Notes under the pieces: generated by a model
Told to the model about the DNA's origin: nothing
Seen by the model: the letters and a program-made list of their open reading frames with translations, nothing else
Database searches by the model: none
Shown here: in pieces, positions 22,012 through 32,005 of the stretch
How positions within the stretch are numbered: position 1 is the stretch's first letter
Layout: each line of letters begins with the position of its first letter
From: Pleodorina starrii
Taxonomy: Eukaryota; Chlorophyta; Chlorophyceae; Chlamydomonadales; Volvocaceae
NCBI GenBank assembly: GCA_030267565.1
Contig: BRXU01000062.1
Coordinates: 1-64,000 of the forward strand
DNA length: 64,000 bases
Reading direction: 5' to 3'
Translations under genes and position numbers: made by a program

Positions 22012-22344
22012 TACGTTTGGTTGCCCGACCCTCGCCGCCGCCCTCCATCTTTAATACCTAGACTTGCTATGCAATGTTACCAGATGATAAGCTAAAGGAA
22101 ATCTTGCTCTCGACACGCCTGGCTGACGAATGCAGTCCAGACCCGGTGCCGCGCGAGCAGGGACTTCTCCTAGTGGTATCAATAAGTTAACTAAACTGAT
22201 ATGATATGGCTCACGATGGGTTGCGTTGAGCTCAAGACCTTTTCATGGCTTTGGATTGCTATTACAATTTAGTGTCAAAGCCCCTCCCTGGTACGGCGGG
22301 CTTTGACATGGGCTTTGCCGGCAAATCCCGTACTTTCCGATTGC
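22012..22344 (-). repeat. 333-bp inverted repeat, right arm
   Basis: Reverse-complement copy of 16289..16621. On the minus strand it ends with ATG and MEGGGEGRATKR, then departs from the left arm exactly after ACCAAACGTA. There the right arm has AAGCGATGG, so a GTAAGC donor-like sequence is created. Confidence 0.93.
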
Positions 22345-22630
22345 GTGAGGGGTCTCGAGGCACGCTGCTGATACAAGTTCCGTGTTGATGACCTCTACAT
22401 GCCTCCTGGCATTTCAAATATACCGTTTTCGATACAGCATCCTCATTTCATGTATTTATCAGCTTTCAAGCCCAACTATTTACATACTTGAAATACTTGA
22501 ATTCTTAGATGCGCCACGGTCATATTGACTGACATACCATTTCGCCAAGGACAAAACATGGCGTACTTTGTGACCCCGCCCACGTTTCCAACAGGACGCC
22601 CTGGTTTCCAAGAGGACTTTTCACTAAACA
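22345..22630. other. AT-richer spacer, no gene seen
   Basis: It lies between the inverted repeat and the decayed retroelement and has no supportable ORF. Confidence 0.4.
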
Positions 22631-22639
22631 TGGTTAACG

Positions 22640-25099
22640 GGTGTTACACTGTGGGCGACTCGTCCTGAGGCAGGACGAGCACCGGGGGCCCTGACCGGGC
22701 CGAGACACAGCGCAGGGGCGGGCGCGCGCCTACGTCCGTCTGTCCCGCCGCGCGCGCCTCGCTCCCTCACTCGCGCCAGCCAGGGGCACCCTCCACGGCC
22801 CCTGGCCAACCCACTCAGCGGCGCAGACGACTGCGGACCGCGCTTAGCGAGAACCACGCGAGAGGCGTCACACACCTCAACAAAAACCCCTACCAAGACC
22901 AGATCTCACCCCCGCCTGGCCGGCCTCCTCACGCGCTCACGGGGCTCTAGAGCTCTACAAAAAGAGCGCCTCCGAACGCCCTCTACCCCTGGGGCAGGGG
23001 CTCACGACAACGGGGCGGCACTACCGCAGCCCAAAACTATGAGGCAAGGGAATGCCCACATAGGCCCCCAGACAAGGTCCCTCACGAGAACGAGGGGCTG
23101 AGTCCCCTCACCAAGGGCTCCCGCGAAAGCCAGCACAGCAAGGAGCCCAACTGCCGCAACAAACACGAAAGCCAAGGCGCTGCTACAGGAAACACTTGCT
23201 AAGGCACCCACCCGCATGCTGGCCCGCAAGGCGGTCTCCTCCTGGGGGCTACAGGTTCCCCGACACTGCCCAGCACGGGGTAAAAACAAACACCCACGGC
23301 CGCGGGGGGGATGACAAGCCGGCGCAACGCCCCCCTGGAAAACCCACTACTGGGCACGGCTCACAGGTGCTGCCTGCCCTCGCCTACCATGCAGAGAAAA
23401 CCTGCCCCTCCGTCCCTGGCCGCCTGTGGAGCCCAGCACCACCTATCCTCCCTCTGCAACCCCTCCCTCTCCACCTCTCCCTCTCCCCAAATCGCCAAAG
23501 CTACAGGCCTCCCTCGCCGCACCTCTCAGCCGCCAAACAACACACAACCGCCCCTCACTCCTCGACAGGCCCCGTCTCCCGGGAAGAGGGTAAACACACC
23601 CACTCACACCAGACAAAACACACAGGCCTGCTCCTTCCCCTCCCTGCTAGCCCACGAGACCCTCGGCCAAGAAACCCTTGCCCGCCCGCCCAGCCCTCCC
23701 CTTGCCCCCCACCCTCCCTGCTCTCCTCGCTCCACTCGCCCTCTCCAGGTCTCCCCCCCCGCCCTCCAACCCCGCCCCACCCTCCTCCCCCCCACCACCC
23801 GCTCCCTCCTCCCCTCCAACCAACGCCCCTGCCCCGTCACTAGCACAGCTGCTTGGGCCGTGATCTCCACCGGTGCTGCGCACCGCACTCGCTCCTCAAC
23901 GACCGCTATGATGGGGTGCTGCGGCCCCACTCTGTCCCAGCCTTGCCGGGGGATTTCCAGCACCGTGAACAAGCGCAGGCGCGCCCAGAAGTCCGTCACC
24001 GCGCGGGCGCGCGCCCGGTCCAGCGGCGAGGTTTCGGCTGCACCCCGCACTGCTGCCCCTACTGCTGCCGCCGCCGCTTCCCCCGCCACCACCTCTCCAG
24101 CCCTTGCTTCCTGCGTCGGTGATTCACCCGCGGGGGCGTTCAGTGTGGGTCCCTCCTGCTGTGTTGCCCCTCCCTCCCGGGCGAAGAAGTCAGTGATGGC
24201 CTGCTGGCACGGTCCCTGTCGCTGGGGCTGCTCTGGCTGGGACTGCACCTGTTGCTGCTGCTGCCCCGTCGCTGCTGCGGCCCCATCCCGCCCCTGCCTT
24301 CGGGTTGCTGCTCGAAGGCAGCATCTTCCGACTTCCATCGTGGACAGCGCCGCTAGGGTGATCACGTCCCAGGGGGCCTGCTCGCACCCAGGTGGCACTT
24401 GGGTGATGATCACCAGAGTTGCTGCCGGGTGGTGGTGGCCCCCGCTGCTGCTTGGGGGGGTGGCAGGTGCCGGTCGATCTGCTCCCCGAACGGCCCTTAC
24501 GACCGGGCATTCCCAGAAGTGGTGCAGTCGCGGGGAGCAGGGGTTGGCCTGCGTCGGCCTCCCCATAGGCCCCGCACCCGCACGCCTCAATGGGCACCCG
24601 GGCCAGGTGTGTGTTGCCAGGCAGGGGCACGCCGTCCACCACTAGGCGCCACATGGTCTCCTTGTTGTCGTTCTCCCAACGCACTCCGGACCACAGGCGT
24701 GCCTGGGTTGCCCGGAAACGGCTGAGCTCGGCGGCGAGGTGGGGAGGCGCCTGGTTCTCCGGCGTGCTCAGGGCCTCCCGCACAAACTCGGTGATCAAAC
24801 CGATTCGCCGCTCGCTGGCCGGCCCATCCTGCAGTTGTAACGTAACGTGCCATGTAACCAGGCTATTAGACTTTCGCCCCCCCTCCAAGGCCCACGTTAG
24901 ACTTTTTCTCAGTAACGTGAAAACGTGCACGTTACCACAAGGATCCTCGCTACTTTTTCTGTAACGTATTAACGTAACGTGTCATGTAACCCCAGCATAA
25001 GCTTCCATCCTGCGGCCTTGTGCCCGCCTCCGCGCCTCGCTGCCCTCCCTGAAATCCCGATTAGCTGGCTTCACCGCGTGGCCCACGCATGTTTCTGCC
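22640..25099 (-). mobile_element. Decayed retroelement fragment (C-terminal part of a reverse-transcriptase-type polyprotein)
   Basis: Minus-strand frames read ENDNKETMWRLVVDGVPLPG, EACGCGAYGEADAGQP, then in another frame SPRLHHFWECPVVRAVRG, and later AVTDFWARLRLFTVLEIPRQ. A Cys/His cluster followed by HxFWxCPV and a C-terminal AxxxFWxRL segment recurs, as I know it, in algal retroelement polyproteins; this is recalled style, not a search result. The frame changes near 24540, so the ORF is broken. 22640-23300 on the same strand looks like degenerate tail or 3' UTR. A direct repeat pair (24838-24859 and 24970-24991) interrupts its upstream part. The full-length LINE at 25113 sits at its upstream edge. 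Confidence 0.55.
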
Positions 25100-25112
25100 A
25101 GGCAAAATGACA
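25100..25112. repeat. Target-site duplication of LINE A, left copy
   Basis: AGGCAAAATGACA, identical to 30139..30151. It directly abuts the ATC-type tail of the element. Confidence 0.93.
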
Positions 25113-25312
25113 TGATGATGATGATGATGATGTTACAAGCTTCAACGAGCTCGTACGGCTCAAACGAACCCGGAGGCTCATGAACCGCTTCAGCCAAGCA
25201 GAAAAGCAAACGGAAACAAGAGAAACAGTAACCAAAGAAGCGATGTAACGTCAGGATACAGGAGAAGCACAGACGAATGGCATAACTTGAAAGATAGATG
25301 CCAAGCACAACT

Positions 25313-28300
25313 TTACGAAGAGATGCATTCTCGCCGTAAGCGGAACATTTCAAAAATAGCACTCGCAAGACCACGCTGGTCGTCAACTTGCATGACATCG
25401 TTAACACACGCACTAACGGGCACACCCAAATCCCAAAGCCTCTGCCGCGCAGACGCAAGCGCGGAGCACTCCAGCAGAAAATGCTTCTCATCCTCCACAG
25501 CACCATTAGAGCGACACGTCTTACACACACGAAGCTCCCTAGACCTGCTGCTCTCGCTATTAATCGCTAAGTCAGACACACACAAACGAAAACGAAGTAA
25601 GGAACGGTGGTGCGCCGGCGGGATGTACCCCTCGAACTGCTTCGGTAACCCCATCCAGTGCTTGTAACGGCACATCTTAACACCAGGCTTCCTGCCGTCC
25701 GAAACGAAAGCGCCCGGGTCCACCGCCAACCTATCACTGCCCCAATCGTCGTTGACGCGACCCCTGAGGGTGTCCATCAGCGCCTCAACGTCAAGCCTGC
25801 ACGCCGAAAAACGCCTAACCCTAGTGTCCATGTTACCCGCCGCCGCTTCTTCGCCCCAGTCGTGCCCTAAGAGGTTCAGAACCCGAATGACCTTGGAGCC
25901 CCAACCGTCTGCCTGCAGATCCGATTCCAAAGCCAAACGGATCTCATGACGAAAAGCGCTGTGATACACGTTGCTAGTGTCCTCCACCAAACTGTTCCAA
26001 AAACGAAAAACGGATTCAGCCCAATGCAACTGTAGAGGCACCTGCCCGAGCTCTCTAAACAACAACTGCAGGGGTGGAACGGCAGCTCCGACCAGCTGTT
26101 TCATAAACGAGATTTGTAGCTTGACCATACGGTCCCGGATAGCGGCCTCAAAATAACAAGAACGCGGAGCTTCGTTAGCCGGAAAACCCCTCTCTATCAT
26201 GGCTAAAACCAGGTCAGCGCCCCATAGCTGCGAACCGTACGAAAGAACAGAGCGAACTTGAGCGTTGAAACATTTCATACCGACTGAGGGGAGCAACAGC
26301 CCCTGCCGACGCAGCTTGCTAAGCAGAGAGAACATGGCCCGCCGGCCCGCAGCATGAAGCTCGTCCGTGCAGGACGAGAAAGCGCTGTTAGGACCAAAAT
26401 GCAGCCCGAGATAGCGTGCGCGCGTCTTCCAAGTGATAGGTCGGACCACCGGCAACCCGTCCTCCGTCACGCGCATAGTAGCCAAGTCGCTGATCGCATA
26501 AAAGTGGCTCCTGACCTGGGCATTGGGGTGGAAAAACAGCAGCTCGCACTTCTTCGCATTAACGGTAAGACCGAAAGCTTCCGACCACTCCCGCAGCGCT
26601 GCAAGCAGGCTCATCAAACGACGCTTTGTCGCAGCAAAAAGGCTTAGATCGTCCGCGTAAAAAGCTAAGGGCACGCGACGGCCTTCCACGTTAGTGCAAT
26701 CCTGAGCCGCCATGGCAACTGGGAGCGCGACATCCAGGGCGTCAACGTAATCGGCATAACCTTCCACAAAAAACCCGAACAGCGTAGGACTCATTGGACA
26801 ACCTTGCTTCACCCCTTGTGAGGAGGGGAACGCCTCTCCCGTCGCGCCGTTCACTTTGACCCGCAGTTCCACCCGCTCGTAACAACGCTTCAGGGCCTCC
26901 AGCGCTGCGCCCTTGACCCCTCTTTCTTCAAGGCGAGTCCACAATAAGCCCCTATTCACCCGATCAAATGCCTTCTCAAAATCGATCTGACAGATAAAGA
27001 GCCCCTGGCCCGGTGCGTTGGGATGGTCCCTACGGCAACGGTCCGTAAGGTGCCGTACCAAAAACAAATTATGCATGGTGCCACGCTTGGGCCTGAAACC
27101 TCCCTGGTAAGGACTGCGCGCTCCGCAACCCTCTCCCCACGCCTTCAACCGCCGGTCCAGCAAAAACGCGTAAAGCTTAGAGAGAGCCCCGCCGACAGCC
27201 AAACCGCGGTAATTGCTCGGGTCATGCGCGTCGCCCTTTTTGTGAAGAGGGGTGATGACCGAAACCTCGAACTGCTTGGGATAGTCCCCAGTCGACCGAA
27301 TATGCTCCAAAAGACGCAGCAGGTAGGGCGCAAGGACAAACTCCTCTTTGTTCTCTATCGAACGAGTGGCGTATTTGTAGCATTCCGCGGGTGCCAGCTC
27401 GAGGTGACTTATGGTTGTGTAACGACTTCAACGCCGCAATGACCTCAGCCAGGGTAAACGGAGCACTCAGAGACGCCGCCGCAACAACCCTCTGATTTCG
27501 CGCTACGCTCTCGGTACCTGCCCAATCGCGGGACGCTACAAGGGGGCGCCCATTGATGAGGTTCAGAATATAGTCCGCCCGCACATCATTAAACGGATTC
27601 ACCTCGTTATTATACAACGCATCAAAATATTCGCGCCAAGTGTTGACGTCGCGAATTGGACATTCGGGTTTCAGGCCCTGGTTAAGCTGACGCCACAGCG
27701 TGCGGGGGTCGCCCTTGCAATCTTCCAGGAAAGACGTAAAACAAGCGACGCGGTGCGCAACGCGAGCGTCCTTCCTAATCCTCTGATAACGAGAGCGTAG
27801 CGTGGTGAAAACCTGCCGCGCTGATTCGTCGGCAAGAAGCCCGTGTGCCCTCATATGCGCCTTGTGCTGCAGCATCGCGTTACGAGCAGCGGCACACTCG
27901 TCAGTCCACCACGGTGCATCCTTATCTTCCCTGACGCGTCGAACCCTACTACGACGCTCCCCAAAAGCCCTCTCCAACGCCGCCGAACACGCCTTCATAA
28001 AAACACCAACGACCGCTGTGCTATCCATTTCGGCACCAAGTTTGTTGACAGCATCCGCGATGCGCCGGACGGCGGGCGCGTCATCAGCGGCAAAAAGGGT
28101 CTCATATCTGGCTTTGCGCTGCACGTCGAAGCACGCTCTGAGGCTGCCTTTACCCGCCGCAGGAGGGCCCTGCCGCAGAATCCGTAACTCCAGCGATACC
28201 GGGCAGTGATCACTCATGAGGCTGCCCACCTTCTCCCCATTTTGCGCGACAGGGATGTTCAAGACGTTGAGGCGGTCCGCCCGAAAGAACAGGGCCGGGA

Positions 28301-29099
28301 ACGCAACAAACAGGTCAATCATACTGCTTCCCTGCCCCGCAGGGCTCCAAAACGTACACGCCCCTTGCAAATCACCTTGGACCCGACCGTTCAAGACGAC
28401 TAGCTCCAGTTCCTTGCAGAGGCCCGCCAAAGCCCGTCCAAAAGCATTATCAGCGCTGTCCTCCGATCGACGCGGTGGGATGGCGCGCAGAAGGTTAGCA
28501 TGCCCCAGCTCCACTTGCGCATAGTCCGCAAGCTCGGCATCACCGTCTGCGTCTGGGAGATCGCAAACTCCAGCGACTCTGGCATTCAAATCACCCAACA
28601 ACAAGATCTCATCGCCCGGCTGTTGAAAACGCCTCACCAGAGTGCGCACCCTATCCATGACACGCCTCGTAATGCTGTCCTGCGAGCTGCGCCCACCCGA
28701 AGCATAAACACGAGACCCAAGAGGTGCAGCATACCCGGCGCCAATGACCAGCCCATTACCACCCAGATCAAGCGCGTCCCCTTGGAGTCGCAGCCATACA
28801 CTATTCATGCCCCTGGGAGCGTCCGACGAAGTACAATGCGTGACTGACTGCGCAATGCGCTGATGCACCCAAACACAAACACCTCCCCTTTCCCTAGATC
28901 TACCCGTACAGTAGCAACGAGACCCGTTAGGTATTAGACGTGACAACTCACTCATGGCTGACCCATGTGTTTCTGTGAGCACCACAATATCGTAACGCAT
29001 CGCGAGCTGGAGCAATTCGCGTTGCTCGAGCTTCCAGTCGACCACCCCGCGCAAATTCCATTGAATAACGTGAAGCGGCTCATACCTCCGGTCAGCCCC
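25313..29099 (-). pseudogene. LINE A ORF2: APE endonuclease + reverse transcriptase, one frameshift
   Basis: It reads HVIQWNLRG at the start of the endonuclease, then TETHG, GDLNAR and SDHCPV (catalytic Glu, Asp/Asn and Ser-Asp-His motifs). The RT follows with DFEKAFDRV, SSQGVKQGCPMSPTLFG and YADDLSLFA (catalytic Asp pair). The C-terminus has a Cys/His knuckle (CKTCRSNGAVEDEKHFLLEC). The frame shifts near 27400, between KSLHNHKSP and LAPAECYKYATRS. LINE B is continuous there (NNKSCGPGKIPAECLKRATR), so the shift is a lesion, or less likely programmed. There is no ATG between the ORF1 stop and the first endonuclease motif. Confidence 0.9.
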
Positions 29100-29996
29100 C
29101 TAAGCCACTTCCATGGCCGCGCCACCGCCGCTGCCGCCACCGCCATCGCGCCCGACGCCGCCTCCGTTGCCCCTGCCGTTCCCACCGACCCCGCCAACGC
29201 CGGTGGCGTTAGCGCCGGTCGCGACGCCGCGCCCTCCCTGCTGCCCGGCGGAGGGCTGCCACGGGCCGGTGTAGGGCTGCCAGCCCCGCTCGGTGCGGAC
29301 CGAAATGTCAACGCCGTTCGTCCAGCGGACGACGCGCCCCTCTTCGTTCTTCAGCCTGAGGAACGTTGCCGTGCGTTGCATCTTCAGCTCAAGGCCGCGC
29401 TTGGTGAGGGCGTCCTGGATAATGAAACTGTTAGCGCCAGTCCCCATCTCACGACGCAGGTGCAGTAGTGCCTGGAGCACAATACCGCGGCTGTCTGGGT
29501 GGAAATGAATGTCCACCATGGCCATATCTTTGAAGCGCCCCGCTTCGGTAAGCTTGAGCGTCGGCGCAGCCGCCCGCGTGTCGAGACGCGGGATGACGTC
29601 GACGCGAACCTTCGCGAACGTATTCCTGGACCGCAGCCCCTGCTTCATCTCTGTTGCGATACGTTTCGCAATTGCTGGTGTCGTCCTCAGCAGGAACCGT
29701 CCGCGATGGAAGAAGGCGCCATCCTCAGCCTTTTGCTGAACCATCGGCAGGACCTTCTGTATGACTTCCTGCGTGACGATATCCTTGAAGGTGGCGAACT
29801 TCAGGTCCAACAATTCCGAGATATCCTCCCGAGTGAGCGGTCGCTGATCAGGCATGATGTCCCGCCCGTATGCTTGTCGCCTTTCAAAAGCTTCTACGTC
29901 CCTTCTCTGTGCAGCTGTTAGGTATGCTTGTTCTTGACCCGGTGAGTTGGCTTGGCGTTTCCTTTGTCTGGGTGAGGACCTTGACGGGGACGGCAT
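29100..29996 (-). CDS. LINE A ORF1: nucleic-acid-binding, Gag-like protein
   Basis: ATG at 29996, TAG at 29100-29102, 298 aa. A basic N-terminus (MPSPSRSSPRQRKRQ) is followed by a predicted helical middle (ISELLDLKFATFKDIVTQEV), a compact domain (RVDVIPRLD, DMAMVDIHFHPDSRGIVLQA) and a Gly-rich tail. The position before an APE/RT ORF makes an ORF1 role (RNA binding and particle formation) the natural reading; no zinc knuckle is seen. It ends AAMEVA, then the stop, and the same frame continues straight into ORF2. Confidence 0.85.
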   Translation of the reverse strand: MPSPSRSSPRQRKRQANSPGQEQAYLTAAQRRDVEAFERRQAYGRDIMPDQRPLTREDISELLDLKFATFKDIVTQEVIQKVLPMVQQKAEDGAFFHRGRFLLRTTPAIAKRIATEMKQGLRSRNTFAKVRVDVIPRLDTRAAAPTLKLTEAGRFKDMAMVDIHFHPDSRGIVLQALLHLRREMGTGANSFIIQDALTKRGLELKMQRTATFLRLKNEEGRVVRWTNGVDISVRTERGWQPYTGPWQPSAGQQGGRGVATGANATGVGGVGGNGRGNGGGVGRDGGGGSGGGAAMEVA

Positions 29997-30138
29997 TACC
30001 AGCGCATACTGCTATCCTGCTATCCTGCTATTTTTTTATTTGCTCGGGAGCAGACGGTGCCGCACGGTTGTCTCGTGAGGTCTTGTAGCCCTTACAGTAT
30101 CACGCTCAATGAATCGCTCGGCAAACATACGTTTTTTA

Positions 30139-30151
30139 AGGCAAAATGACA
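30139..30151. repeat. Target-site duplication of LINE A, right copy
   Basis: AGGCAAAATGACA, identical to 25100..25112, at the 5' boundary of the element. Confidence 0.93.
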
Positions 30152-30369
30152 GACTCGACAGTTTGCAATTGTACGGATTGTTTATTCGGCGTTCGTACAT
30201 GCGACAAGTTTGCTAGATATAGCGGGTTTTCCGGGATACTCTGTAATTTCTGCAGTCTATCTGCTTGCGACGTTTTCCAGCAAGAGGCTACTTATCAGTC
30301 CTGTAATCTGGCAAACTGATAGAAGAGTTCACTTGAACCTGTTTATCCAGGTATCAAACAACGAGTCCA

Positions 30370-30843
30370 ATGTCTGAGCCCATCTCTACGGAGCAGTTGA
30401 AGCAAGTGCTCGACGCCGCCCTCATGCCGATCTTTGCAAAGCTCGGCGAGCTTAATGACAAGGTCAGCAAGCTCGATGACAAGGTCAATGACCTCACTGT
30501 GGGCGTGAAGATCCTTTCTGCGAAGCAGCACAACTCGTCGGTGTCTCGAGCGGACAGGCTGGTCAAGGTGCCCTTGGCGAACGGAGCCGAGCCGGCACAA
30601 GACTACCCGGAGAGCATCTTGCACCTGCTGGTGGCGGGCAACGAGACCTTGCCAAACGGAACAGTGAACAACTGGAACAAGCACAAGTCCCAAGCTCTGT
30701 TGAGGCAGTACGCCGAAGACAGTGGTGACGAGAGCAACACCGAGGACGAGTACTCGTCTCGTTCGCGGGCACGGAGGCTGAGGCTTGCCCGGTGTCTCGG
30801 CATCACTCAGGCGCAGCTCAATTTTGCGCAGCTTACGCTGTGA
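30370..30843 (+). CDS. Hypothetical coiled-coil protein, 157 aa
   Basis: Intact single-exon ORF from ATG 30370. The N-terminal half has a heptad-like run (FAKLGELNDKVSKLDDKVND). The second half has SRADRLVKVPLANG, a WNKHKSQALLRQYAED segment, an acidic/serine stretch (SGDESNTEDEYSS) and a basic end. I do not recognise a named family; coiled coil plus basic tail could suit a small Gag-like or DNA-binding protein from a mobile element. The stop is followed by four spaced copies of GAGCGGCCACCGA (30841-30935). The LINE A 5' boundary is about 220 bp upstream. Confidence 0.6.
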   Translation: MSEPISTEQLKQVLDAALMPIFAKLGELNDKVSKLDDKVNDLTVGVKILSAKQHNSSVSRADRLVKVPLANGAEPAQDYPESILHLLVAGNETLPNGTVNNWNKHKSQALLRQYAEDSGDESNTEDEYSSRSRARRLRLARCLGITQAQLNFAQLTL

Positions 30844-31576
30844 GCGGCCACCGAGTCCTTTGAGCGGCCACCGACGAGCGGCCACCGAGTCCCGTGAGCG
30901 TCCTACGCTGCGGCTGAGAGCGGCCACCGAGGCCACACTGTGGAAGACGTACAGGCACGCGCGCCTGTCGTGTGTCCGGCTGTCGCAGTGCTTGTGGCTG
31001 AAGTACGACACGTTGGGGGATTTGGAGGTTGAGGGGAAGATGCTGAAGGCGGTCGCGAAAGAGTACAGTTCTCCCGGCTGCGGTCAGTCTAAACTGCTGT
31101 GTGGCAAGTGAATGAGGACTAATCGAAGTGGGCCTGTGTGTTAAGGGACTGAATTGAAGTGGGAATGCGCAATGCTTGTTTGGTAAAGCTCGGCCGGAGT
31201 GAAGGCTGAGGGGAGGAGGACAGGTGTGCGAGTGCTGTACGTGTGTGGGGCGGCTGGGAGACCTGTGGGGAGCCGTAATTTCCTTACTTGGAGCTGGTTT
31301 GGAGCGACTTTTTCCGCGACTGTTTTGTAACAGACTTTGAGAGGGGATTCCTAAGAAAACCTTCAATAGGCCCATTTCTATGGCTTTTGACGAGCATTGG
31401 TTTCGGTAGTACAAAAAAGCAGGACATTTCTATGGGCGTCTGAGACTGCTGAGACCAAGCGAAACCAGTACTTCACTTCCGTTGATCTTCTGAACTTGTT
31501 AATATTACATGCCACAAAAGCCTGCACGAAGCGTTAACAATCTCAGCCTCTAGGGCCACGTCCAACTCTACCCCAT

Positions 31577-31735
31577 ATGGACACGCCTATGAATGGCGAT
31601 TTCACTGATGAAGAACTATCTGAGATTTATGAGTTGTATGGTCGGATGTGCCTGGCGTTCCTGGTCATGTGGAACGTCTCCAAGTGGCACATGCTCATGT
31701 TGACACTTGCTGTCGGCGTCTTTGTCGCAGCCTAG
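31577..31735 (+). CDS. Small ORF, 52 aa, with C-terminal hydrophobic segment
   Basis: ATG 31577 to TAG 31735. An acidic N-terminal half (MDTPMNGDFTDEELSEIYEL) is followed by two short hydrophobic stretches (CLAFLVMW, then MLMLTLAVGVFVAA). It lies inside the TIR element. The amphipathic-then-membrane design looks protein-like, but a chance ORF of this length cannot be excluded. No family recognised. Confidence 0.35.
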   Translation: MDTPMNGDFTDEELSEIYELYGRMCLAFLVMWNVSKWHMLMLTLAVGVFVAA

Positions 31736-31957
31736 TACTTACTGACTACCTAGAGCTCAAACATTATACTTTCTAACAACGTCATAGACATATTGTAAGA
31801 TGCTAGGTAGATGGACTATGTGTTGAGCATCACGGCTCTTCAAGGGACTGACACCGTTCGAAAGCCAATCACACGCCGCGTATGCCTAACATCAAACTTG
31901 CAAATGTGCATTTGGCTCCACTAGCTCCACTTTAACTTACTCCAAACTACAATAACG

Positions 31958-32005
31958 CACTGTCGTATTCCATCGAGCCCAAAGGCCAGATGGAATACGA
32001 CAGTG
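31958..32005. repeat. Perfect 17-bp hairpin
   Basis: CACTGTCGTATTCCATC (31958-31974) pairs exactly with 31989-32005 across a 14-nt loop. It lies inside the TIR element near its right end. Confidence 0.9.

Larger units (their letters stand above)
25113..30138 (-). mobile_element. LINE A: full-length non-LTR retrotransposon with APE endonuclease and reverse transcriptase
   Basis: A 5.03-kb element on the minus strand, framed by 13-bp target-site duplications (25100-25112 and 30139-30151). The 3' end (low coordinates) is an (ATC)n tail after GAGCTTGTAAC; the 5' end holds ORF1. The layout is 5' UTR, ORF1 (29100..29996), one UAG, ORF2 endonuclease and RT (25313..29099), then a short 3' UTR. The APE endonuclease and lack of an RNase H segment fit the L1/I-like part of the LINE tree; the exact clade is not settled here. 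Truncated relatives are at 44185-45017 and 46571-47335. Confidence 0.93.

Noticed and set aside
22660..22686. Hairpin CTCGTCCTGAGGCAGGACGAG considered as a hammerhead ribozyme core
   Set aside because: The invariant CUGANGA and GAAA parts are missing; it is just a short palindrome.
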